The notes below the pieces were generated by a model that worked only from the letters and a program-made list of their open reading frames with translations, was not told the origin of the DNA and made no database searches. The translations under genes were made by a program, and so were the position numbers. Shown here piece by piece: positions 15,249 through 20,179 of a DNA stretch of 20,179 bases (position 1 is the stretch's first letter; each line of letters opens with the position of its first letter). The DNA is from a virus, in IMG/VR virus record IMGVR_UViG_3300032156_000097, positions 1 through 20,179 of that record. One strand, given 5' to 3'.

Positions 15249-15882
15249 TTTTTATCCTCTCTTTATTAAAATAAGTTTTATTCAAAATTAATATTATTAT
15301 ATTTGGATATAATTTTTTAAATAAATCAAATTTTTCTTTTGCATCATCTCTCCACCAGCCTTTGATTTCCACATAAGTATCGCTTTCAGGTAAATAAAAG
15401 TCTGGGGTATAAGTAGTAGTTTCTAAATTAAAAGTTTTAGATTCGTAGAGCCATTTGATGCCTTTAGAATCTAATTCTTTGGCATAAATAACTTCCCAAT
15501 TACTGCGAAACCAAATATTTTTATAGTAAGAACCTTTACCATGAAAAGATAATTTTCCAAATCGAGGACTGTTTTTTCCTCTATTGAATTTATAATGACA
15601 TTTTTTACATCTTTTGCTTCTATAATTAATTAATGGTATTCCGCAATCGATACAAAAAGGTTTTTTATTAGTCCTACCATCTTTATAACTTGAATTATTT
15701 TTACCTACATTAAATGCATACCAACATTGTTCACATCTTATTGCACGACAATTTATTAATTCTTTTCCACAAGAACAATAATATTTTTTTCTACCTGTTT
15801 TGTGTGAGCAAGATTTACATAAACCAGATTTGCTACTTCTCGTAATTTCTTTTTTACAACATTTACAAATTCTTATTTTCAT
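15238..15882 (-). CDS. Zinc-finger PD-(D/E)XK endonuclease
   Basis: This 214-residue putative homing endonuclease has several CxxC pairs (residues 6-9, 22-25, 36-38, 50-53, 77-80 and 92-95) and NUMOD3-like motifs (GKNNSSYKDGRT, RGKNSPRFGK). The C-terminal nuclease is clear: SNWEVIYAKELDSKGIKWLYE (E130), YTPDFYLPESDTYVEIKG (D161, E172, K174), the E...PD...ExK pattern of PD-(D/E)XK enzymes. It is inserted exactly between the large terminase (1 nt gap) and the portal (11 nt overlap). It has no SD. Its activity depends on E130-D161-E172-K174, all present. Confidence 0.85.
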   Translation of the reverse strand: MKIRICKCCKKEITRSSKSGLCKSCSHKTGRKKYYCSCGKELINCRAIRCEQCWYAFNVGKNNSSYKDGRTNKKPFCIDCGIPLINYRSKRCKKCHYKFNRGKNSPRFGKLSFHGKGSYYKNIWFRSNWEVIYAKELDSKGIKWLYESKTFNLETTTYTPDFYLPESDTYVEIKGWWRDDAKEKFDLFKKLYPNIIILILNKTYFNKERIKNGK

Positions 15883-15883
15883 T

Positions 15884-17521
15884 TTAAGAAAAAACTCCTA
15901 AACCTGGCTTCCTAACCTCTGTTATTGCATTTATTAATGGTAATTGTTCTGTCAACCATTCTAAAATAGCGAAAACTTCAAAACTCTGCACATAATGGTC
16001 TTCAGTTGTTGTATCGTAAATTATTTTGCTTCCAGAAACTATTTCTATATAAGACGAAAATTGTAAATCAAATTTATAGTCATCATCTGGTATATCAAAT
16101 CTTTTATCATAGAACATTTGTTTTAATCTACTAACAGCAAAATAAAGTGTTGGGTCTTTCTTTTCTATTACTTCACCTTTTTTATCTCTAACTATTTTTC
16201 CTTTATCATCTTTTTCAATTCCAGTTACAATGTCTTCATTAAAAGCACACCAATAAACTCTTTTTATTACTTTTGTAATTTCACCTTTTTCATTTGTAAT
16301 CTTTTCATTTAATTTTTCAGAAAGTATTTCATATACTGGTTTTCCCATAATAGTACAATCCAATGAAATATAATGACCGTTTACTTTTCTAAAAATATAT
16401 TCCATTAATTCTGGTAACTCTTTTGTCAAAGAAAGGCGATAAGTAGTTATATTATAAATTAATTGATACTTATTATTTACTTTTCCAATAATGCAAATTT
16501 CTGTCGCAGCAGCATCTCCTATATCAGACACTACAAAAGTTCTTGTTGCATTATATACTGGTTCTAAAACTAAAATATTCGTATAATCTTTAAAATTTGA
16601 TTTTGTAATTTCAAAATGTTTTATTATTCTTTTTTTATTATAATTTTGTTTAACTCTATCCATATCAAAACAATTTTGCGTTCCTTCTATTAAATCGGCA
16701 GCCACATTTATGCGATAACCAGTTGACTCGCTTCCACCATAAGCTCTTATTCTATTGCTTTTAGTTCTTTCATCAAATAATTTACTTACATATTGAGGTA
16801 ATCTTATGACATGTTTTTTTGTTTCTGTATCTCTAATTAATCTTCCTAATGGAGATGATTTAGTTATCAATGGAATACCACATAAAATCTCCATGACTCC
16901 AAAATCACTTACTGCATCTATTTTTTTTGTGTATGCTTCTTCTGTTTCTGCTTGTATTTCATCTTGAAAATTTATATATGTATGATGACCCCACCAAGAT
17001 TCTCCTGGATTTTTTCCTTTAATAGTTTCATTAACTCCGAATAATGAATTTCCATTAGTTGTCTGAATCTCATATTCTGGACTCCCTCTTATTCTTTTCT
17101 TATAAAATTGAAAAAAATTATGAGAAACAACAAATTCTCTAACATTATCTAATACTTTAGAAACATGTTTTTCGTCATAAGAAGACATTGTCATTTCTTT
17201 GTCTCTATAGTAAATTAATTTTAATAAAATATTTGCAATTAAAGCTATAAAAGTCTTTCCTATTTTTCTTGCAGAAATTACAATTCTTGTTCCTAAATTT
17301 ATTCTTCTACGAAAATTATCTACTTCTGATAATGTATTATCATCTTCTATAATACTATCGTATCCCAAAAAAGGTATCTGATAAAGCCTTACTCTAATAC
17401 ATTCTTCTCCATCATTCCAATTTCTCGGAGTTCCTTTAGAAAACAAAGACTCTGTTGCACATTTAGGATTATAAAATCTTTCCATAAACTGTTCTTCTTC
17501 TCTGTCTAATTTTTTATACAT
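15884..17521 (-). CDS. Terminase large subunit
   Basis: This 545-residue packaging ATPase-nuclease drives DNA into the prohead. Walker A is VISARKIGKT (residues about 81-90), a variant with Ser-Ala-Arg-Lys before IGKT. Walker B is YINFQDE (182-188). The coupling segment is CGIPLITKSSPLG (about 214-226). The RNase H-like nuclease has FVVSDIGDAAATEI (D333), YISLDCTIMG (D388) and a C-terminal DTTTEDHYVQSFEVFAILEWL, fitting the three-acidic-residue pattern. Length is normal. It overlaps the upstream gene by 8 nt and is followed at once by an endonuclease. Motifs are intact, so it should be active. Confidence 0.85.
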   Translation of the reverse strand: MYKKLDREEEQFMERFYNPKCATESLFSKGTPRNWNDGEECIRVRLYQIPFLGYDSIIEDDNTLSEVDNFRRRINLGTRIVISARKIGKTFIALIANILLKLIYYRDKEMTMSSYDEKHVSKVLDNVREFVVSHNFFQFYKKRIRGSPEYEIQTTNGNSLFGVNETIKGKNPGESWWGHHTYINFQDEIQAETEEAYTKKIDAVSDFGVMEILCGIPLITKSSPLGRLIRDTETKKHVIRLPQYVSKLFDERTKSNRIRAYGGSESTGYRINVAADLIEGTQNCFDMDRVKQNYNKKRIIKHFEITKSNFKDYTNILVLEPVYNATRTFVVSDIGDAAATEICIIGKVNNKYQLIYNITTYRLSLTKELPELMEYIFRKVNGHYISLDCTIMGKPVYEILSEKLNEKITNEKGEITKVIKRVYWCAFNEDIVTGIEKDDKGKIVRDKKGEVIEKKDPTLYFAVSRLKQMFYDKRFDIPDDDYKFDLQFSSYIEIVSGSKIIYDTTTEDHYVQSFEVFAILEWLTEQLPLINAITEVRKPGLGVFS

Positions 17522-18257
17522 CTTCTTTTTCTATTTCTTTGTCTTCTGATAAAGGATAATTATCCTTAATCCATTTTAAATATTCTATAGAGCAATCTAA
17601 ATAACGGGCAGCTTGTTCTTCAGTTATTTTTTTATCATTTAAATCTATAAAAATTTCCTTATTAAATAAAATGCCACCTTCTATAAACCAAGGATGCTCT
17701 CTGACTTCATCTTTTTCTTTGTCTAATCTTCTTCTAATAAGAACAGTCTGACCACATTTAAAACATTGAAAAGTATAATTACTACGATTTTCTGGTATAT
17801 TTATCCATTTATTAAATCTTAATTTTAAATCTTCTATAATTTGAGCAGCATTGTTAATTTCGTTTTCTTTTCTTGTTAATCCTAATTTTTCTTTTAATTC
17901 TTCTATTCTTTCTACTACTTTATCTAATCGTTCTACCATATCCAAACAAATTGCTGGATTTGCAGTATTATATTCTGTTTTTAATTTTTCTTTCATTCTT
18001 TTTGCTAATAATTCTTGGTCTATCAATTGACCTAATGTTTGTCTTTCGCTAAAATTTTCAAAAGAAGATTGTGCTAAATAATTCTCTAAAATAGTTTGAG
18101 CAAATTTTCTTTCTTCATCATTTATACAAAATGTCAAAGAACCAAGAATTTCATCTTTATCTAATCTTTCTTGAGCAATTTTGTTTATCTCTTCTTCAGA
18201 AAGATTTTTGTATTGGGATAAGTTTCTTAATTTTTTTATTGTTTTTTCTAAATTCAT
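17514..18257 (-). CDS. Candidate terminase small subunit
   Basis: This 247-residue protein, overlapping the large terminase start by 8 nt, is in the usual position of the small terminase subunit, which recognises phage DNA. It is mostly helical: a coiled-coil-like middle (VERLDKVVERIEELKEKL, 110-125), a zinc-finger-like CFKCGQ (residues about 164-169), and a C-terminal stretch resembling a helix-turn-helix (ITEEQAARYLDCSIEYLKWIKDNY). Small terminase subunits vary greatly, so the call relies on position and a DNA-binding-like C-terminus. A weak SD (AAGGA) precedes the ATG at 18257, and a hairpin lies just upstream. Confidence 0.55.
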   Translation of the reverse strand: MNLEKTIKKLRNLSQYKNLSEEEINKIAQERLDKDEILGSLTFCINDEERKFAQTILENYLAQSSFENFSERQTLGQLIDQELLAKRMKEKLKTEYNTANPAICLDMVERLDKVVERIEELKEKLGLTRKENEINNAAQIIEDLKLRFNKWINIPENRSNYTFQCFKCGQTVLIRRRLDKEKDEVREHPWFIEGGILFNKEIFIDLNDKKITEEQAARYLDCSIEYLKWIKDNYPLSEDKEIEKEDV

Positions 18258-18279
18258 ATTTCCTTACTTTCTTATTTTT

Positions 18280-18304
18280 GGGAGAGAAAAATTAATCTTC
18301 TCTC
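18280..18304 (-). repeat. Intergenic GA-rich hairpin, copy 4
   Basis: A 7-bp stem (18282-18288 with 18298-18304) with a 9-nt loop lies between the 109-residue gene and the candidate small terminase gene. On the transcribed strand it is followed by CTCCCAAAAATAA, as in copies 1 and 2. It is the weakest of the four. Confidence 0.55.
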
Positions 18305-18310
18305 TATAAA

Positions 18311-18640
18311 TTATTCTGATAATTTCATTACTTCTGAAGCAATTTCTTTTGCTTTTGTTCTTAATAATTGATATTCCTCATATTCTAAAGTTCCTGGATT
18401 TACTATTTCATTATTTATTAAAGCAAATTCGTCATCTCTTGAATAATTATTAGAAATAATTGCAATAATTATTTTATCTCTTGTTAATTCTCCTTCAATT
18501 TCTACATAATCAAAATCATAAGATAATCGAGATTTTCCAGTTATGTCTTCTTTGGTGGTTTCTAAAATATTAAAACGTACCTGAGTTTTACCGTTTGATT
18601 TTACTATAATTTTTGGTTGTTTATCCGAATTTCCTTTCAT
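18311..18640 (-). CDS. Small protein coupled to the reverse transcriptase, unknown function
   Basis: This 109-residue protein starts at the ATG at 18640, which overlaps the reverse transcriptase stop (ATGA), with GGAGG upstream, so the two are made together. Sequence features: a beta-rich N-terminus (IIVKSNGKTQVRFNILETT), a middle LSYDFDYVEIEGELTRDKIIIAIISNNYSRDDEFALINN and a C-terminal helix (YEEYQLLRTKAKEIASEVMKL). It is not a four-helix Avd-like protein by eye. Proteins of this pattern (an 'elTrdkII.AII...YS.ddE.Al.NN' core) occur near tail and DGR genes in gut-type phages, but I cannot name a function. It could be a DGR accessory factor or an unrelated structural protein. Confidence 0.6.
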   Translation of the reverse strand: MKGNSDKQPKIIVKSNGKTQVRFNILETTKEDITGKSRLSYDFDYVEIEGELTRDKIIIAIISNNYSRDDEFALINNEIVNPGTLEYEEYQLLRTKAKEIASEVMKLSE

Positions 18641-19689
18641 ACTAATACCTCCTCTAAGGGATTTTTATGGTTTAATAATGCACAATTATTTGCAACTATG
18701 GTTTGTATATCTGTATCTATATATTTAGTAAATAACTGTCGACAATCACCATATTTCATCCAACCATAATAACTCATAATCGAATTAATTATATTCTCAT
18801 TTAATAAGTTATATTTGTTTTTAATTAATTTAATCTTTCTTTTAAATCTAAGTACAATTGATTTCCTAAGTAAAGTAAAATCGTGAAAAAATCGATAACC
18901 TAAAAAATCAATTCCTCGAATATCAACGGGAAATATTTGATAATTTTCTTTTAAAGAAAGAACAATATTTTTACAATAATTATTGATTTCTTGAAAAATA
19001 AACCATAATTCATTCTTCGAATTTGATAATATCACAATATCATCACAATATCTAAAATAATATTTTATGTTAAATTCTTCTTTAACAAAATGGTCAAGAC
19101 CTGATAAATAAATATTTCCAAAATATTGTGATAAATAATTTCCTATCGGTACACCTTTTGTTGATTCTATTATTTCATCTAATAACCAAAGTGTATCTTG
19201 ACATTTTATTTTCTTTCTGATTATTTTTTTCAGTACATCATGGTTAATAGAAGGATAGAATTTTTTAATATCTAATTTTAAACAATATTTTGTTCCTTCT
19301 ACGTCTTTAAGAGCATTTTTAATTCTTCTTACTCCATCATGTAATCCTCTACCTTTAATTGAAGAATAAGTATCTCGTATTAAAGACCTTTTCCATATCT
19401 TTTCCGTTACCTGCATTATACAGTGATGAATAATTCTATCGGGAAAATATGGTAATTTAAATATTTCTCGTTCTTTTCCATAAAAATCTCTTTTAAAAAT
19501 ATAATATTCAGAGTTTTTAAACGTCTTATTTTTTAGCATATTATGAATTTTGTTTACATGCTCATCTAAGTTAGAGTCTACTACTTTAACCTCGGCGTAA
19601 TATTTCTTTCCTTTACTAGCGTTATGATGAGCAAGTTTAATATTATTTATATCGTATATTTTTTGATACAAATTACCGAATCTTTTCAT
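18637..19689 (-). CDS. Reverse transcriptase of a diversity-generating retroelement
   Basis: This 350-residue enzyme copies the adjacent template RNA into mutagenised cDNA. Motifs: YFPDRIIHHCIMQ (81-93), YCLKLDIKKFYPSI (135-148, catalytic D140), GVPIGNYLSQYFGNIYL (179-195, the I-G-x-x-x-S-Q motif characteristic of DGR enzymes, where other bacterial RTs have QG...SP), YFRYCDDIVILS (211-222, with Y-C-D-D at 214-217) and GIDFLGYRFFHD (259-270). The ending is basic. Retron, group II intron and Abi domains are not seen. It starts at 19689, right after the TR and a short spacer. The ATG has no clear SD. It overlaps the next gene by ATGA. The adjacent TR/VR pair confirms the assignment. Confidence 0.95.
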   Translation of the reverse strand: MKRFGNLYQKIYDINNIKLAHHNASKGKKYYAEVKVVDSNLDEHVNKIHNMLKNKTFKNSEYYIFKRDFYGKEREIFKLPYFPDRIIHHCIMQVTEKIWKRSLIRDTYSSIKGRGLHDGVRRIKNALKDVEGTKYCLKLDIKKFYPSINHDVLKKIIRKKIKCQDTLWLLDEIIESTKGVPIGNYLSQYFGNIYLSGLDHFVKEEFNIKYYFRYCDDIVILSNSKNELWFIFQEINNYCKNIVLSLKENYQIFPVDIRGIDFLGYRFFHDFTLLRKSIVLRFKRKIKLIKNKYNLLNENIINSIMSYYGWMKYGDCRQLFTKYIDTDIQTIVANNCALLNHKNPLEEVLV

Positions 19690-19707
19690 ATAATTTTGTG
19701 TTTATTC

Positions 19708-19748
19708 GCCTCTGAGCTTTCGGTTACCCTACCAGCACATTGTGAGGC
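19708..19748 (-). ncRNA. Candidate structured RNA between TR and RT
   Basis: The spacer between TR and RT (19690-19802) contains a G+C-rich block in an AT-rich setting. On the transcribed strand it can fold as a closing stem GCCTC/GAGGC (19744-19748 with 19708-19712) enclosing GCT/AGC and GGT/ACC pairs around the loop AGGGTA. A small CACC/GGTG hairpin lies next to it at 19763-19774. In studied DGRs, RNA flanking the TR is needed for cDNA priming, so this is a candidate for that element. Folding was done by eye. Confidence 0.5.
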
Positions 19749-19802
19749 AGTCTTTTATTTTTCACCAAGTGGTGTGGTTACATATCTTAATAAAACATTT
19801 AT

Positions 19803-19918
19803 AAACATAACTGCTCGCTGATATTAGAATTAGAATTAGCTGAATCATTATTCAAATTCAAATAGAACTCGCTATCATTAGCCTCATAATTAGCAATACC
19901 TCCTGAATTAGCAACTCG
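19803..19918 (-). repeat. DGR template repeat (TR)
   Basis: 116 bp that aligns without gaps to 19958-20073 at an offset of 155. On the transcribed strand it carries 35 adenines, of which 28 are different in the VR, while only 2 of the 81 other bases differ. Read in the target frame it contains nine AAT codons, the typical AAY pattern of DGR templates, and would end in a stop. It begins 30 nt after the target gene's stop. Confidence 0.95.
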
Positions 19919-19947
19919 TATCAGTGCACAGATATGCAACCTTAAAA

Positions 19948-20179
19948 TTATTTTCTAAAACACAGCCGCCCGCCGAAATGAGAAAAAGAAAAAGCCGAAG
20001 CAGTACTCAAATGCAAACAGAACCCGCCATCATCAGCCCCACAACAAGCAGCACCCCCCGAAAAAGCAACTCGCCAACCAACAGACCGATAATAATAGTC
20101 TGTAATCTTTGTTGCCCCATCAGCACCTATAGAAGCTGGTAAAAATCCTCTCGCAATATTTAATAATGTTGCTTGCCAA
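19948..20179 (-). CDS. DGR target protein, C-terminal lectin-like domain (5' part missing)
   Basis: The frame is open from the right edge to TAA at 19948-19950, giving the last 76 residues. It has DYYYRSVGWRVAFSGGAACC, GADDGGFCLHLSTASAFSFS and HFGGRLCFRK, resembling the C-terminal end of C-type-lectin-fold (formylglycine-generating-enzyme-like) DGR target proteins, where variable residues are displayed on a ligand-binding face. The VR covers nearly all of this segment (from about residue 36 to residue 73). The protein probably decorates the virion or is a host-interaction factor; its N-terminal part would decide this and is not in the window. Confidence 0.85.
   Translation of the reverse strand, partial: WQATLLNIARGFLPASIGADGATKITDYYYRSVGWRVAFSGGAACCGADDGGFCLHLSTASAFSFSHFGGRLCFRK
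19958..20073 (-). repeat. DGR variable repeat (VR)
   Basis: 116 bp at the 3' end of the target gene, matching the TR except at template adenines (28 of 35 changed) and two other positions. All nine AAT codons of the TR are altered, giving F, C, D, H, S, T, F, F, H. The repeat ends 8 bp before the stop codon. A GC-rich stretch (GGCGGGCGGCTG) lies near its 3' end, partly created by substitution of adenines. Confidence 0.95.

Larger units (their letters stand above)
18637..20179 (-). other. Diversity-generating retroelement cassette (target gene end, TR, RT)
   Basis: The order along the minus strand is target gene 3' end with VR, TR, spacer, reverse transcriptase. The TR/VR alignment and the RT motifs together identify the system. 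The 5' part of the target gene and any avd gene would lie beyond the right edge. Confidence 0.92.

Noticed and set aside
18311-18640. The 109-residue gene as avd
   Set aside because: The sequence is alpha/beta with acidic segments, not a basic four-helix protein.
18637-19689. Retron, group II intron or Abi-type reverse transcriptase
   Set aside because: The motif is IGNYLSQ and not QGxxxSP, no intron RNA or maturase domain is seen, and a TR/VR pair with adenine-specific differences lies beside it.
19624-19821. Plus-strand open frame across the RT start and spacer
   Set aside because: It is antisense to the RT start and the structured spacer and has no SD or recognisable product.
19924-20142. 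Plus-strand open frame opposite the VR
   Set aside because: It is antisense to the target gene and arises from the biased composition of the VR.

Overview
This window looks like part of an uncultured tailed bacteriophage or prophage. It is AT-rich (roughly 30% G+C by eye), very gene-dense, and every gene I support lies on the minus strand, so transcription runs from right to left. Genes abut or overlap by a few bases (ATGA, TAATG and GTGA junctions). Clear Shine-Dalgarno sequences precede most structural genes, and TAA, TAG and TGA all end genes, so the code looks standard. The host cannot be named from the sequence. The SD usage argues mildly against a Bacteroidetes host.

Layout in transcription order (right to left). 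(1) 20179-18637 holds a diversity-generating retroelement (DGR): the 3' end of a target gene with a variable repeat (VR, 19958-20073), a template repeat (TR, 19803-19918), a short structured spacer, and a DGR-type reverse transcriptase. TR and VR are 116 bp each and align without gaps. They differ at 28 of 35 template-strand adenines but at only 2 of 81 other positions, which is the signature of adenine-specific mutagenic homing. (2) 18640-18311 is a 109-residue protein coupled to the reverse transcriptase. (3) 18257-15884 holds a candidate small terminase and the large terminase. (4) 15248-9807 holds the portal (with a ChaB-like tail), a prohead protease, a scaffold-like protein and an HK97-type major capsid protein. 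(5) 9742-6376 holds a GNAT-like protein and the head-tail connector, stopper and tail-completion genes. (6) 5621-1 holds a small membrane protein, a probable tail tube protein, small genes, an Ig-like baseplate protein and a large beta-helix/LamG fibre that runs off the left edge.

Five free-standing putative homing endonucleases sit at junctions in this operon: three HNH and two PD-(D/E)XK-like. Four of the five have no visible SD and probably rely on translation from upstream. Four wider gaps each carry a GA-rich hairpin with the same trailing CTCCCA-A/C-AAA sequence, which is an unexplained repeated element of this phage.

Reading the system as a whole: the terminase-to-tail genes build the particle, and the reverse transcriptase rewrites the C-terminal lectin-like domain of the target protein, whose 5' part lies beyond the right edge. 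The target is probably a receptor-binding or other surface-exposed protein. No avd gene, integrase, tRNA, CRISPR array or tape-measure gene is visible here, and no stretch longer than about 165 bases lacks a gene or the DGR template.
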